From Aureimonas populi (GTDB lineage: Bacteria; Pseudomonadota; Alphaproteobacteria; Rhizobiales; Rhizobiaceae): DNA of 64,000 bases. This document shows positions 37,451 through 49,437 of the stretch, in pieces; position 1 is the stretch's first letter; every line of letters starts with the position of its first letter. Location: NCBI RefSeq assembly GCF_017815515.1, contig NZ_CP072611.1:2976001-3040000 (forward strand). The letters run 5' to 3'. The position numbers were made by a program, and so were the translations under genes. Below the pieces are notes generated by a model. It made no database searches. It saw nothing but the letters and a program-made list of their open reading frames with translations, and had not been told where the DNA came from.

Positions 37451-38890
37451 ATGACGGATTTCGACGGTTCGATCTGGCGAATCGCTGTCAGCCTGATCAA
37501 CTGGATCATCATCTTCGGCGCGCTGATCTACATCCCGTTCCGCCGCTCTCCCGCCGCGGCGCAGGGCTGGATGATCCTCTTCTTCTTCCTGCCCTGGGCC
37601 GCGCTGCTCATCTATCTGGCGCTGGGCCACGCGGAGCATCCGCGCTGGCGCAAGAGGCGCATCCGCCAACTGCCCGGCGTCCTCGGGCGCGCGCTCGGCG
37701 ACCTGTCGCTGGACCAGCGCGGCGGCTGCGAGAACCTGGCGCCGAGGCATAGGATGGCCTCGAACCTCATTCGTAATATCGGCCGCCTGCCATGCCTGGC
37801 CGGCAATTCGATCGAGCTGGACGCGGACTACAACCGCGTCGTAGACCGGATCGCGGCCGATATCGACCGCGCCACGCACCATGCCCATGTCATGTTCTAC
37901 ATTCTCCAGAACGATGAGGCGGGCAACAAGGTGCTGAGCGCGCTGGAGCGCGCGGCACGGCGCGGCGTGAAATGCCGCCTCCTCATCGACGCGATGGGCT
38001 CGCGCGGGCACCGTTCCGCCATCGCCCGCCGCCTTCAGGGCACGGGGGTGGAGATGAACATCATCCTGCCCCTCTCCTTCTGGAACCGCGCCACCCGCGC
38101 GGACCTGCGCAACCATCGCAAGATCGTCGTGGTCGATGGCCTGATCGGCTGGGTAGGCTCGCAGAACATGCACCGCATCGAGTACGAGCCGAAGAGCTTC
38201 TATCGCGAGGTCATGGCCCGCGTCACCGGCCCGGTGGTTCTGGAGCTTCAGGCCGTCTTCATCGGCGACTGGTATCTGGAGAGCGAGGAGGACATCGGTT
38301 CGCCGGAGCTGATGCCCCATGGCGACGGAGCGCCGGCGGGAACGGCCATGGCGCAGGTTCTGCCCACCGGGCCGGACTACCCGGAGGGCGGCGTCGACGT
38401 CCTGTTCACCGACCTCATCCACACGGCGCGAGAGAAGGTGGTGCTGGCCACACCCTACTTCATCCCCAACGAGCCGCTGCTCCAGGCCATGCGGACGGCC
38501 GTGTCGAAGGGCGTGAGCGTGACGCTCTTCGTCACCTCAACCACGAACAGCTTCCTCATCGACCACGCCCAGCAGTCCTATTACGACGAGCTGATGTCGT
38601 CCGGCGTGGAGGTCATGCTGTATCGCGAGCGGTTCCTGCACGCCAAGCATCTCTCGATCGACGACGACATCGCCATCGTGGGCTCGGCGAACATGGACCG
38701 GCGCTCCTTCGAGCTGAATTCGGAGGTGACGCTCGTGGTCTACGACAAGGCGCTGGTGGAGCAGCTCCGGCGCATCGAGCGAGACTATTGCGGCAAGAGC
38801 CATCGCCTGGACCCGGAGCGGTGGGAGCAGCGCGGCTTTTTCGTCAAGCTCAGCGAAAACGTCATGAGGCTGATCAGCCCGCTTCTCTGA
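37451..38890 (+). CDS. cls: Cardiolipin synthase (phospholipase D family)
   Basis: 479 residues: two N-terminal helices (about 12-60) and two PLD domains with HKD motifs NHRKIVVVDG (about residue 222) and HAKHLSIDDDIAIVGSANMD (about 397). It joins two phosphatidylglycerol molecules into cardiolipin at the inner membrane. GAGG lies just before the ATG. The length matches bacterial ClsA. Confidence 0.93.
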   Translation: MTDFDGSIWRIAVSLINWIIIFGALIYIPFRRSPAAAQGWMILFFFLPWAALLIYLALGHAEHPRWRKRRIRQLPGVLGRALGDLSLDQRGGCENLAPRHRMASNLIRNIGRLPCLAGNSIELDADYNRVVDRIAADIDRATHHAHVMFYILQNDEAGNKVLSALERAARRGVKCRLLIDAMGSRGHRSAIARRLQGTGVEMNIILPLSFWNRATRADLRNHRKIVVVDGLIGWVGSQNMHRIEYEPKSFYREVMARVTGPVVLELQAVFIGDWYLESEEDIGSPELMPHGDGAPAGTAMAQVLPTGPDYPEGGVDVLFTDLIHTAREKVVLATPYFIPNEPLLQAMRTAVSKGVSVTLFVTSTTNSFLIDHAQQSYYDELMSSGVEVMLYRERFLHAKHLSIDDDIAIVGSANMDRRSFELNSEVTLVVYDKALVEQLRRIERDYCGKSHRLDPERWEQRGFFVKLSENVMRLISPLL

Positions 38891-38947
38891 GGCGAGCGGG
38901 AGGGGCTGTTCTTGACTCGGCGCGCTGCGGCCCTCACATGCGCGCCC

Positions 38948-39508
38948 ATGCGAGTTTCAGACGCCGACATCCTTTTCGTGCCCGGTTACACGGGCGCTTC
39001 CGAGCAGCATTGGCAAAGCCGCTGGGCGCGCAAGCTTTCCACCGCGCGCCGCGTGGAGCAGGAAGAGTGGAGCAAGCCCGAGCGCGAGACATGGACCCGC
39101 GCGGTGGCCGACGCCGTCAACGCATCGGAGCGCCCCGTGGTGCTCGTGGCGCACTCGCTGGGCGTGCCCACGGCGATCCATGCCGTTCCGCAGTTTCGCA
39201 AGCATGTGGCGGGCGCGTTCCTGGTGGCCCCGCCGGATGTGGCGAGCGACACGCTGCGCCCGAAGCACTTTCTGACCTTCGGGCCCTATCCGCGCGCGCC
39301 GCTGCCTTTCCCCTCCGTCGTCGTGGCCAGCCGCGCCGACGAGTTCTCCTCCTTCGAGGCGGCCGAGGAGACGGCGGCCGCCTGGGGCTCTCTGTTCATC
39401 GACGCGGGCACTTCGGGGCACCTGAACAGCGCCAGCGGCCACGGCCCCTGGCCGGAAGGGCTCCTGACCTTCGGGAAATTTCTCTCCCGCCTGCCCCTTC
39501 CGGCCTGA
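38948..39508 (+). CDS. Alpha/beta hydrolase of the RBBP9/YdeN family
   Basis: 186 residues. The nucleophile is S70 in LVAHSLGVP, the fold begins ILFVPGYTGASEQHWQSRW, and the catalytic histidine is probably that in DAGTSGHLN. Proteins of this family are small serine hydrolases of uncertain substrate. The ATG at 38948 gives the standard N-terminus. Confidence 0.85.
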   Translation: MRVSDADILFVPGYTGASEQHWQSRWARKLSTARRVEQEEWSKPERETWTRAVADAVNASERPVVLVAHSLGVPTAIHAVPQFRKHVAGAFLVAPPDVASDTLRPKHFLTFGPYPRAPLPFPSVVVASRADEFSSFEAAEETAAAWGSLFIDAGTSGHLNSASGHGPWPEGLLTFGKFLSRLPLPA

Positions 39509-39518
39509 ACGGCCGGAA

Positions 39519-39836
39519 TCAGCCGGCCGTGATCTGGCGTTCGGCTTCGGAGAAGGATTCGGCAAGCTGTCGGCGAATCTGGTGGTCGGACTGGTCGACA
39601 TTCGCCGCGTCGAAGTCGGCGCGTACCTTGTCGAACACGCCTTCCTCGCCCGGGCGCGCGAAGCTGGCCTTCAGCACCTCCTGCGCATAGGCTTCCGCCT
39701 CGGCACCCTCCTTGCCGAGCTTGCCGGCCGCCCACAGACCCACCAGCTTGTTGCGCCGGGCCTCGATGCGGAACAGAAGCTCCTGGTCGCGCGCGTAGCG
39801 GGATTCGAACTCGTTGCGGCGGTCGTCCATCGACAT
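39519..39836 (-). CDS. ATP synthase inhibitor subunit zeta
   Basis: 105 residues of the DUF1476/zeta family: DDRRNEFESRYARDQELLFRIEARRNKLVGLWAA is its inhibitory N-terminal region and DFDAANVDQSDHQIRRQL belongs to the C-terminal helix bundle. In alphaproteobacteria zeta inserts into F1 and blocks ATP hydrolysis. AGGAGA precedes the ATG. It is divergent from purC and away from atp genes, as is usual. Confidence 0.9.
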   Translation of the reverse strand: MSMDDRRNEFESRYARDQELLFRIEARRNKLVGLWAAGKLGKEGAEAEAYAQEVLKASFARPGEEGVFDKVRADFDAANVDQSDHQIRRQLAESFSEAERQITAG

Positions 39837-39882
39837 GGCATTCTCCTGAGCGGATCGGGTTATGGTCCGCAGCGATCTAAAC

Positions 39883-39911
39883 CCGCGCCCCGCTTTTTTG
39901 AAGGGGCGCGG
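39883..39911. repeat. Hairpin in the zeta-purC divergent region
   Basis: A perfect 9-bp stem (39883-39891 with 39903-39911) with an 11-base loop containing six T. It lies about 165 bases before purC. No T-run follows it on either strand. It could be part of a purC leader structure; I recognise no known riboswitch. Confidence 0.4.
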
Positions 39912-40074
39912 CCAAATGAGGGAAGGTGCGCCCCTTGCGGTCCGCCTCCCCGAATCCGATTTTAAGAGCGGCGATTGTTAAGGGCGCGTCTTTGGGCTAT
40001 TCACGCGCTGACGGCTTTTTCGCGCGCGCCAGCGAGTTTCGCGCCTTTCCTCCACTTATGATCGAGCACCATTC

Positions 40075-40839
40075 ATGACACGTCGCCGCCGTATCTACGA
40101 AGGCAAGGGCAAAATCCTCTATGAGGGTCCCGAGCCCGGCACGCTGGTCCAGTTCTTCAAGGACGACGCGACCGCCTTCAACAAGAAGAAGCACGAGATC
40201 GTCGATGGCAAGGGCGTCCTCAACAACCGCATCTCCGAATACATCTTCACGCATCTGAACCGCATCGGCATCCCGACGCACTTCATCAAGCGGCTCAACA
40301 TGCGCGAGCAGCTGATCAAGGAAGTCGAGATCATCCCGCTGGAGGTGGTCGTCCGCAACGTGGCTGCCGGTTCGCTGGCCAAGCGACTGGGCATCGAGGA
40401 AGGCACGGTCCTGCCGCGCTCGATCATCGAGTTCTACTACAAGGCCGACCAGCTCGACGACCCGATGGTGTCCGAGGAGCACATCACGGCCTTCGGCTGG
40501 GCGAGCCCGCAGGAAATCGACGACATCATGGCGCTCGCCATCCGGGTCAACGATTTCCTCTCAGGCCTCTTCCTCGGCGTCGGCATCCAGCTCGTGGACT
40601 TCAAGATCGAGACGGGGCGCCTGTTCGAGGGCGACATGATGCGCATCATCGTGGCCGACGAGATCTCGCCCGATAGCTGCCGCCTCTGGGACGTGACCAC
40701 CAACGACAAGCTGGACAAGGACCGGTTCCGCCGTGACATGGGCGGGCTGGTGGAAGCCTACCAGGAGGTCGCCCGCCGGCTCGGCATCATGAACGAGAAC
40801 GAGCCGCCCCGCCCTTCCGGGCCGGTGCTGGTCAAGTAA
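40075..40839 (+). CDS. purC: SAICAR synthase
   Basis: 254 residues with the usual GKGKILYEG opening, [32 protein letters not shown] and [14 protein letters not shown]. It couples CAIR to aspartate using ATP. It is the first gene of purC-purS-purQ, with 73 bases before purS. The 238-base upstream region separates it from the divergent zeta gene. Confidence 0.97.
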   Translation: MTRRRRIYEGKGKILYEGPEPGTLVQFFKDDATAFNKKKHEIVDGKGVLNNRISEYIFTHLNRIGIPTHFIKRLNMREQLIKEVEIIPLEVVVRNVAAGSLAKRLGIEEGTVLPRSIIEFYYKADQLDDPMVSEEHITAFGWASPQEIDDIMALAIRVNDFLSGLFLGVGIQLVDFKIETGRLFEGDMMRIIVADEISPDSCRLWDVTTNDKLDKDRFRRDMGGLVEAYQEVARRLGIMNENEPPRPSGPVLVK

Positions 40840-40912
40840 GGCGGCGGCGAGGCAAGCCGCTTCCGGCACCGGCGCTCAAGCTGGTCTATTCAAGAGACAG
40901 ACGGATCATCCC

Positions 40913-41152
40913 ATGAAGGCGCGCATCCTCGTCACGCTGAAGAACGGCGTCCTCGACCCTCAGGGCAAGGCCATCGAGGGGGCGCTCGGCACCCTCGGCT
41001 TCGCCGGGGTGGCGGGCGTTCGGCAAGGCAAGGTCTTCGACCTGGAGCTGGAAGGCGAGGATCGCGCCCGTGCCGAGGCCGACCTCAAGGCGATGTGCGA
41101 GAAGCTTCTCGCCAACACGGTGATCGAGAACTACGCCGTCGAAATCGACTGA
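40913..41152 (+). CDS. purS: Phosphoribosylformylglycinamidine synthase subunit PurS
   Basis: 79 residues, opening ARILVTLKNGVLDPQGKAIEGAL and ending LLANTVIENYAVEID, as in PurS. It bridges PurQ and PurL in the three-part FGAM synthase of alphaproteobacteria and Gram-positives. Twelve bases separate it from purQ. Confidence 0.96.
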   Translation: MKARILVTLKNGVLDPQGKAIEGALGTLGFAGVAGVRQGKVFDLELEGEDRARAEADLKAMCEKLLANTVIENYAVEID

Positions 41153-41164
41153 ACGGATCGCGAC

Positions 41165-41848
41165 ATGAAAGCTGCCGTCGTCCTCCTGCCCGGGCTCAAC
41201 CGCGACCGCGACATGATCGCGGCGCTCACCACCATCGCGGGCAAGCCCCCCATCACCGTCTGGCAGAGCGAAACCGAAATCCCGGATGTCGACCTCATCG
41301 TCGTGCCCGGCGGCTTCTCCTACGGCGATTATCTTCGCTGCGGCGCCATTGCCGCGCGCTCCCCCGTCATGCGCGCCGTGGCGGGCAAGGCCGCGCGGGG
41401 CGTGCCGGTTCTGGGCGTTTGCAACGGCTTCCAGATCCTGTGCGAGGCCGGTCTCCTGCCCGGCGCTTTGATGCGCAACACCAGCCTCAACTTCGTCTGT
41501 CGCGAGGTGAAGCTGGAGGTCGTCAACGCCTCGACCCGGTTCACGACCGCCTATGATGCGGGCCAGATCATCCGTTGCCCGGTCGCCCATCACGACGGCA
41601 ACTATTTCGCCGACGAGGAGACGTTGGCACGGCTGGAGGGCGAGGACCGGGTGGTCTTCCGCTATGCCGAAGGCACCAACCCCAACGGCGCCGTTCGCGA
41701 CATCGCGGGCATCGTGAACGCGGCGGGCAACGTGCTGGGCATGATGCCGCACCCGGAGAACCTGATCGAGCCGGAACATGGCGGAACGGATGGGCGCGGC
41801 CTCTTCGAGAGCGCCCTCGGCATGACGTCGCGGGGCGTGGCGGCGTGA
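41165..41848 (+). CDS. purQ: Phosphoribosylformylglycinamidine synthase, glutaminase subunit PurQ
   Basis: 227 residues of the class I glutamine amidotransferase family. It has [18 protein letters not shown], the nucleophile in [11 protein letters not shown], and [15 protein letters not shown] with catalytic His and Glu. It supplies ammonia to PurL. Its stop overlaps a GTG that begins the next small lipoprotein. Confidence 0.96.
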   Translation: MKAAVVLLPGLNRDRDMIAALTTIAGKPPITVWQSETEIPDVDLIVVPGGFSYGDYLRCGAIAARSPVMRAVAGKAARGVPVLGVCNGFQILCEAGLLPGALMRNTSLNFVCREVKLEVVNASTRFTTAYDAGQIIRCPVAHHDGNYFADEETLARLEGEDRVVFRYAEGTNPNGAVRDIAGIVNAAGNVLGMMPHPENLIEPEHGGTDGRGLFESALGMTSRGVAA

Positions 41849-42237
41849 GCCTGCGCGCCATCGCCTCGATGGTGCTGCTCGTCTTTCTTGCCGGCTGCGC
41901 CGGCCGCGCGCCCGAACCGGTGGCAACACAGGCCGGCGACACGGGCCTGGACCGCATGGAGCGGCTGACGCTGGCGGCCAATCGCTGCTGGTTCCGCTCG
42001 GGCGATCCGGCCTTTGCCCGCTACAGCCTGGCGCCCGAGCTGTCCTCCTTCTCCGGGCGCCCGCGCTTCCTGGTCGTCCCGAAGAACCGCCCCGAGGAGC
42101 GCCCGCTTCTGGTGGTCGAGGGCCGCACCGGCACGCCGGACGTTTCCACCTATGGACCGTTGCTACAAGGCGAGACGGCGGCCCGTATTCGCCGCGATAT
42201 CGACCGATGGTCGGCGGGCGGCGAAACCTGCGCCTGA
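41845..42237 (+). CDS. Lipoprotein, function unknown
   Basis: 130 residues from a GTG overlapping the purQ stop (GTGA). A lipobox VFLAGC gives the lipidated cysteine at about residue 18. The mature domain begins near [27 protein letters not shown] and ends [10 protein letters not shown] recognise no named family. Coupling to purQ makes it part of the purine transcript, though nothing shows a role in purine synthesis. Confidence 0.75.
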   Translation: MSLRAIASMVLLVFLAGCAGRAPEPVATQAGDTGLDRMERLTLAANRCWFRSGDPAFARYSLAPELSSFSGRPRFLVVPKNRPEERPLLVVEGRTGTPDVSTYGPLLQGETAARIRRDIDRWSAGGETCA

Positions 42238-42254
42238 ACCCGATGGAATGAGCG

Positions 42255-42893
42255 ATGCAGCGTCTTGAACCTCCGCGGCCTCTCGACTGGGCCCTGCTCG
42301 GCGTTGCCGCTGCCGTCGGAACCTGCGTGCTCCTGCTCTCGCGATGGGATGGCGGGATGCTGGGCGAAAACGGCCCGGTGGAGATCGCCCAGCTCGCCTT
42401 CCTGGCCCTTGCGTCCGTCTTCTTCCTGCGCGGCGGCCTGCGCTTGCCGGAATGGGGCGGCTTGTCCGCTCTCAGCCTTGCCGCTCTCAGCATGTTGTTC
42501 TTCGTCCGCGAGGTTCCTCGCTGCACCAGCCCGTACTACGAGTTCGGACCGTGCATCGATAACGGCTACAAGGACACGATCTATCTGCTGGTGGTGGTGG
42601 CCGTCATCGGCTGGTCCCTGCTCAATCGCGGCGTGCGGCCCGCCCGCTTCGGCCGGGCGCAGTTCGGCCAGCTTCCCGCCTTCATCGTCAAGCTCGCCCC
42701 CCTTCTCATCCTCGTGCCGCTGATCGGGATTTCCCAGCTTGGCGATAAGTGGAATCTGCCCGGCCTGGAAGAGGCCCTTGAACTCGTCGGCTATATGGTC
42801 GTGACCTTTTTCGGGCTACTCGCGGCGCAGGCCGGAGACCGGCAGGCGGCCTGGTCGAGCCGGCACATGCGGCTCGGCAGGGCGCCGTCATGA
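42255..42893 (+). CDS. Six-helix membrane protein, function unknown
   Basis: 212 residues with helices at about 11-29, 42-59, 68-84, 109-124, 142-160 and 172-191. A conserved-looking polar loop between helices 3 and 4 has two cysteines (VPRCTSPYYEFGPC). No signal peptide or known motif. It lies between two small lipoprotein genes, overlapping the second by four bases (ATGA). Confidence 0.72.
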   Translation: MQRLEPPRPLDWALLGVAAAVGTCVLLLSRWDGGMLGENGPVEIAQLAFLALASVFFLRGGLRLPEWGGLSALSLAALSMLFFVREVPRCTSPYYEFGPCIDNGYKDTIYLLVVVAVIGWSLLNRGVRPARFGRAQFGQLPAFIVKLAPLLILVPLIGISQLGDKWNLPGLEEALELVGYMVVTFFGLLAAQAGDRQAAWSSRHMRLGRAPS

Positions 42894-43297
42894 GGTGCGG
42901 GGGCTGGCGCGGGGTCCTGGCCATAGGGGCCGCATCCGTCCTCTCCGCCTGCGCTGGCGCGGGCGCGCAGGTCTCGCCTGTTCCCTCACTCGCTCCGCTC
43001 ACGCCGGCCGAGACGGCCTATGTCGAGCAGACGGCTGCCGTCGTCTATCGCCGCGCGGCTGTGGAGCGCCTGTCCGGCCTTCTCTTCTCCGATGCGCGAG
43101 GCCATGGAACCTGCGTGCGCTCGCCTGCCCGCCAGCCGGGCAGCGCCGACTATACGCTCCTCATCCTCCAGCGCCGCATCACCGAGGATTTCATCCCGCA
43201 GGCGGCCGACGATGTCCTTATCCTGCGTTCACGCGAGGACGCCGCGCCCTGCCGTCGCCTCGGCGTGGACCCGCGACTTTGGGTTCGCGCATCCTGA
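42890..43297 (+). CDS. Lipoprotein, function unknown
   Basis: 135 residues with the lipobox SVLSAC at about residues 16-21. The mature part has the segment TPAETAYVEQTAAVVYRRAAVERLSGLLF and three further cysteines, two of them near GTCVRSP and APCRRLG. It may form a disulfide-linked periplasmic domain. The family is not recognised. It is the last of three envelope genes before purL. Confidence 0.72.
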   Translation: MRCGGWRGVLAIGAASVLSACAGAGAQVSPVPSLAPLTPAETAYVEQTAAVVYRRAAVERLSGLLFSDARGHGTCVRSPARQPGSADYTLLILQRRITEDFIPQAADDVLILRSREDAAPCRRLGVDPRLWVRAS

Positions 43298-43373
43298 CCC
43301 CCTTCTATCGCCGCCTCCGGCGCGGTAGAGCCTGACGAGCCGCCCACCCCTTGCGACCATCGAAGCCGAGCCC

Positions 43374-45596
<2,223 letters not shown>

Positions 45597-45680
45597 CGGC
45601 CTGCGCCCTCATTGCGGGCGCGCGGCAAAGTTCCTATCCTGTGGGTTCACACTCAAAGCAGACGCCCCGGAGATTCGCCG

Positions 45681-45914
45681 ATGCCCATGAATGCCCACGA
45701 GATCGAGCAAATGATCAAGAGCGGCATTCCCGACGCGCAGGTCACGATCCGCGACCTGGCGGGCGACGGCGACCATTTCGCGGCCGAAGTGGTGGCGGAG
45801 AGCTTTCGCGGCAAGAGCCGCGTGCAGCAGCACCAGATGGTCTACCAGGCCCTTCAGGGAAACATGGGCGGGGTGCTCCACGCCTTGGCGCTCCAGACCA
45901 GCGCCCCCAAATAG
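45681..45914 (+). CDS. bolA: BolA family protein
   Basis: 77 residues with MNAHEIEQMIKSGIPDAQVTIRDLAGDGDHFAAEVVAESFRGKSRVQQHQMVY, including the conserved HxMVY-type end. BolA proteins pair with monothiol glutaredoxins to bind a [2Fe-2S] cluster. GGAG lies before the ATG. Position between purL and grxD is strongly conserved in rhizobia. Confidence 0.93.
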   Translation: MPMNAHEIEQMIKSGIPDAQVTIRDLAGDGDHFAAEVVAESFRGKSRVQQHQMVYQALQGNMGGVLHALALQTSAPK

Positions 45915-45965
45915 CAACAGGATGAGACGCCGCGCGACCCGCCGGCGATGACAAGGACGAGCGCG

Positions 45966-46313
45966 ATGAGCGGCATCAACGAATGGATCGACAATGAGGT
46001 GAAGACGAACGACGTGATCGTCTTCATGAAGGGCACCCCCGCCTTCCCGCAATGCGGATTCTCCGGCCAGGTGGTGCAGATTCTCGATTACCTCGGCATC
46101 GAGTACAAGGGCGTCAACGTCCTCTCCTCCGACGAGCTTCGCAACGGCATCAAGGAATACGGTTCCTGGCCCACCATTCCGCAGGTCTATGTGAAGGGCG
46201 AGTTCGTGGGCGGCTGCGACATCGTGCGCGAGATGTTCCAGGCCGGCGAGCTTCAGGACTTCCTGACCGGCAAGGGTATCGCGGTGCGGGCCGCCGAGTC
46301 TGCCAGCGGCTGA
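45966..46313 (+). CDS. grxD: Monothiol glutaredoxin (Grx4 family)
   Basis: 115 residues with the active-site motif C30-G-F-S, preceded by [10 protein letters not shown], and the glutathione-binding [19 protein letters not shown]. It carries and delivers [2Fe-2S] clusters, with BolA as its partner encoded just upstream. A hairpin with a weak T-run follows. Confidence 0.95.
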   Translation: MSGINEWIDNEVKTNDVIVFMKGTPAFPQCGFSGQVVQILDYLGIEYKGVNVLSSDELRNGIKEYGSWPTIPQVYVKGEFVGGCDIVREMFQAGELQDFLTGKGIAVRAAESASG

Positions 46314-46337
46314 CGGCGCGGCAAGCGCTTCGTCCCG

Positions 46338-46376
46338 AAGGGCTCGTTCGGCGACGAACGGGCCCTTTGGCTTTTG
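46338..46376 (+). terminator. Probable terminator after grxD
   Basis: A 12-bp stem with one wobble (46338-46349 with 46356-46367) and a six-base loop, followed by TGGCTTTTG. The T-run is interrupted, so strength is uncertain. It would end the purL-bolA-grxD transcript. Confidence 0.65.
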
Positions 46377-46467
46377 CGGCCGGCTGGAGCCGCGAGATTG
46401 TCAGGCACGCTTGCTAATAGGCCTCGCGCGGCCTATCGAAGCCTGCATTCAAGAAAGACTAAGATCG

Positions 46468-47724
46468 ATGAAGCTCGCGCCCTTCCCGCCGCGCCGCCTG
46501 CCCCATTGGGAGCTCGTGACTCTTGTCGCGAGCCTGATGGCGCTGAACGCCGCCGCTATCGACATCCTGATCCCCGCGCTCTCCAGCATCGGCGTTTCGC
46601 TTGCGGTTGCGGACGAGAACAGCCGCCAGTTCGTCATCACCGCCTATATCATCGGCTTCGGTGCGGCGCAGATCTTCTATGGCACGCTGGCGGACCGGTT
46701 CGGTCGCAGGCCCGTTCTTCTGGCGGGGCTTGCCATCTACACGCTCGCCTCCGTCGCGGCCATCTTCTCTCCGACCTTCGGCGTGCTTCTCGCCTTCCGG
46801 GCCATTCAGGGCATCGGCGCTGCGGCCACGCGCGTGGTGGCCGTCTCCATCGTCCGCGACCTGTTCGATGGACGGCGCATGGCCAGTGTGATGTCCATCG
46901 TCATGATGATCTTCATGGTCATCCCCGTCCTGGTGCCCAATGTCGGCCAGCTCGTCATGCTGTTCGGCAACTGGCGCGAGATTTTCATCCTGGTCGCCGC
47001 CTTCGGCTTTCTCGTTTCGCTCTGGGCGCTGTTCCGCCTGCCCGAAACGCTCGATCCAGCCGACCGAATCCCGCTGACGGCCGAGCGCATCGCCCTGGCC
47101 TTCCGCACCGTCGTCACCAACCGTCTCGCATTCGGCTACACCATGGCGACGGCGCTGATCTTCGGCGTCCTCTTTTCCTTCATCAACCAGGCCGAGCAGA
47201 TCTACACCGTGGTCTACGGCATCGGCCCGGAGTTCACGCTCTACTTCTCGGCAGTCGCCATCCTCATGGCCGCCGTTTCCTTCGTGAATTCCCGGCTGGT
47301 GGAGACTTACGGCACGCGCAGGCTTTCGCACGGAGCCCTGGTGATGTTCCTGCTGCTGTCGATAATCCAGCTCGCCATCGCCCTCACGCTCGGCGGCGCG
47401 ACCCCGTTCTGGCTGTTCCTGCCGCTGACGGCCGTGACCTTCTGCATGTTCGGCTTGATCGGCACGAACTTCAACGCGCTGGCCATGGACCCGCTCGGCC
47501 ACGTCGCCGGCACGGCCTCCGCCGTCCTGGGCTTTGCCCAGACGCTCGGTGGCGGGCTGATCGGGGCGTTGATCGGCTATCTTTTCAACGGCACCATCGT
47601 TCCGATGCTGACCGGCTTCGTGGTCCTCTCGCTGGCCTCGCTCGGATGCGTGCTGGCGGCGGAGGGCGGCAGGCTCTTCCAGCCGCGCCACGCGGACCCC
47701 GTGAAGCCGACGGCAGCGGAATAG
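46468..47724 (+). CDS. MFS exporter of the Bcr/CflA type
   Basis: 418 residues and about 12 helices. Motif A GTLADRFGRRPVLL lies between helices 2 and 3, and RAIQGIGAAATRVVAVSIVRDLF matches the Bcr/CflA group, which exports bicyclomycin, chloramphenicol, sulfonamides or natural small molecules by proton antiport. The ATG at 46468 starts just before the first helix region; the ribosome site is weak. It converges on ttcA with four bases between the stops. The substrate is unknown. Confidence 0.88.
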   Translation: MKLAPFPPRRLPHWELVTLVASLMALNAAAIDILIPALSSIGVSLAVADENSRQFVITAYIIGFGAAQIFYGTLADRFGRRPVLLAGLAIYTLASVAAIFSPTFGVLLAFRAIQGIGAAATRVVAVSIVRDLFDGRRMASVMSIVMMIFMVIPVLVPNVGQLVMLFGNWREIFILVAAFGFLVSLWALFRLPETLDPADRIPLTAERIALAFRTVVTNRLAFGYTMATALIFGVLFSFINQAEQIYTVVYGIGPEFTLYFSAVAILMAAVSFVNSRLVETYGTRRLSHGALVMFLLLSIIQLAIALTLGGATPFWLFLPLTAVTFCMFGLIGTNFNALAMDPLGHVAGTASAVLGFAQTLGGGLIGALIGYLFNGTIVPMLTGFVVLSLASLGCVLAAEGGRLFQPRHADPVKPTAAE

Positions 47725-47728
47725 GCCC

Positions 47729-48589
47729 TCAGCGGCGCTGCGGAGACAGTCCGGCGAAGTCGAACAGCGCCGGGTCCAGAAGATGGCTCGGCTTCACGTT
47801 CGCCAGCCCCTTGGCAATGGTTTCCTTGCGGCCCGGAAAGCGCTTTTCCATGTCGGCGAGGAAGGCTTTCATCGCGTTCCGCTGGAGGCCGTCCTGGCTG
47901 CCGCACAGGTCGCACGGAATGATCGGGAACCGCATTGCGGCCGAGAAGCGCGCGATGTCTTCCTCGCCGGAATTCATCAACGGCCGCAGCACCAGGAGGT
48001 CGCCCTCGTCGTTCAGGAGCTTGGCCGGCATGGCCGAAAGCCTTGCGCCGTGGAAAAGGTTGAGGAAGAAGGTTTCCAGCCCGTCGTCGCGGTGATGGCC
48101 GAGAACCAGCGCCTCGCAGCCTTCCTCGCGCGCGATGCGGTAGAGATTGCCGCGCCGCAGGCGCGAGCAGAGCGAACAGTAGGTCGCGCCCGCCGGCACC
48201 TTCTCCTTCACCACCGAATAGGTGTCCCGATACTCGATGCGGTGGGCGACGCCGTGCCGCGCAAGGAACTCCGGCAGAACGTGCTTGGGAAAGTTCGGCT
48301 GGCCCTGATCGAGATTGCAGGCGAGAAGATCGACCGGCAGCACACCCCGCCATTGCAGGTCGATGAGGAGCGCGAGCAGGGCGTAGGAATCCTTGCCGCC
48401 GGAAATGCCCACGAGCCAGCGCGCGCCCGGCCGCGCCATGGCGTGGCTCTCGATGGTCTGGCGCGCCTCGCGAAGCAGCCGCTTGCGCAGCTTCCTGAAG
48501 GAGACCGAGGACGGCGCGTTTCTGAACAGCGAATGGCCGCCGCCCTCCTCCACCGCGTCCTCGTCCGCTTCCATCGGCACATCCGGCAT
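47729..48589 (-). CDS. ttcA: tRNA 2-thiocytidine synthetase TtcA
   Basis: 286 residues. PP-loop S63-GGKD-S68, then C138-S-L-C141 and C226-D-L-C229, the cysteines that hold the iron-sulfur cluster, and [17 protein letters not shown]. It thiolates cytidine 32 in certain tRNAs using ATP. It follows rpsD after a terminator, so it may have its own promoter within about 40 bases or depend on read-through. Confidence 0.95.
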   Translation of the reverse strand: MPDVPMEADEDAVEEGGGHSLFRNAPSSVSFRKLRKRLLREARQTIESHAMARPGARWLVGISGGKDSYALLALLIDLQWRGVLPVDLLACNLDQGQPNFPKHVLPEFLARHGVAHRIEYRDTYSVVKEKVPAGATYCSLCSRLRRGNLYRIAREEGCEALVLGHHRDDGLETFFLNLFHGARLSAMPAKLLNDEGDLLVLRPLMNSGEEDIARFSAAMRFPIIPCDLCGSQDGLQRNAMKAFLADMEKRFPGRKETIAKGLANVKPSHLLDPALFDFAGLSPQRR

Positions 48590-48606
48590 GGCACACCCTC
48601 AAACGC

Positions 48607-48632
48607 AAAAGGCCGCGACGAGCGCGGCCTTT
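48607..48632 (-). terminator. Rho-independent terminator of rpsD
   Basis: A perfect 10-bp stem (48608-48617 with 48623-48632) with a five-base loop. On the minus strand it is followed by TTTT. Confidence 0.85.
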
Positions 48633-48654
48633 CGATACTGGGATTGAAACCCGC

Positions 48655-49272
48655 TCAGCGCGAGTAGAACTCGACGACGAGGTTCGGCTCCATCACGACC
48701 GGATACGGCACGTCGTGGAGGCCGGGGACGCGCGTGAAGGTCGCGACCATCTTGGAGTGGTCGGCCTCGATGTAGTCCGGCACGTCGCGCTCGGCGAGCT
48801 GCGTCGCCTCGATCAGCGCCGTGAGCTGCTTGGACTTCTGGCGAACCTCGATCACGTCGCCGGCCTTGCAGCGATACGAGCCGATATTCGTGCGAACGCC
48901 GTTGACGCTGACATGGCCGTGGTTGACGAACTGGCGGGCCGCGAAGATCGTGGGCACGAACTTGGCGCGATACACGATCGCGTCCAGGCGCGACTCCAGC
49001 AGGCCGATCAGGTTCTCGGAGGTATCACCGCGGCGACGGGCGGCCTCCTCGTAGATCTTGCGGAACTGCTTCTCGGACACGTCGCCGTAATAGCCCTTGA
49101 GCTTCTGCTTGGCACGAAGCTGCGTGCCGAAGTCGGACATCTTGGACTTGCGGCGCTGGCCGTGCTGGCCGGGGCCGTACTGGCGGCGGTTCACCGGGGA
49201 CTTGGGACGGCCCCAGATGTTTTCGCCCATGCGGCGATCGATCTTGTACTTGGACGCTTCGCGCTTGCTCAT
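48655..49272 (-). CDS. rpsD: 30S ribosomal protein S4
   Basis: 205 residues, starting [22 protein letters not shown] with an S4 RNA-binding domain around [31 protein letters not shown]. It nucleates 16S rRNA folding; in enteric bacteria it also represses its own operon. As in other alphaproteobacteria it stands apart from the alpha operon. AAGGAA precedes the ATG at 49272; the leader is about 160 bases. Confidence 0.97.
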   Translation of the reverse strand: MSKREASKYKIDRRMGENIWGRPKSPVNRRQYGPGQHGQRRKSKMSDFGTQLRAKQKLKGYYGDVSEKQFRKIYEEAARRRGDTSENLIGLLESRLDAIVYRAKFVPTIFAARQFVNHGHVSVNGVRTNIGSYRCKAGDVIEVRQKSKQLTALIEATQLAERDVPDYIEADHSKMVATFTRVPGLHDVPYPVVMEPNLVVEFYSR

Positions 49273-49398
49273 CGCATTTCCTTCAAACACATTCGTGCCC
49301 GAACGGCGCTGGCCGCCGGGCGAGGAAACGCGCCCTCCTCTGCCCGCCGGCGGCGAACTGACAGGGATATCCGAAAACGGACCTCCCACGGGACACGT

Positions 49399-49429
49399 AA
49401 AAACGGCGGAGCCTTTTCAAGCTCCACCG
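49399..49429 (-). terminator. Terminator-like hairpin at the start of the rpsD leader
   Basis: On the minus strand a 9-bp stem (49421-49429 with 49404-49412, one wobble) and an eight-base loop are followed by five T (49403-49399). It would end the murI/Pmp3 transcript, yet it lies downstream of the predicted rpsD -10 box. Confidence 0.75.
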
Positions 49430-49437
49430 ATGGGCTT

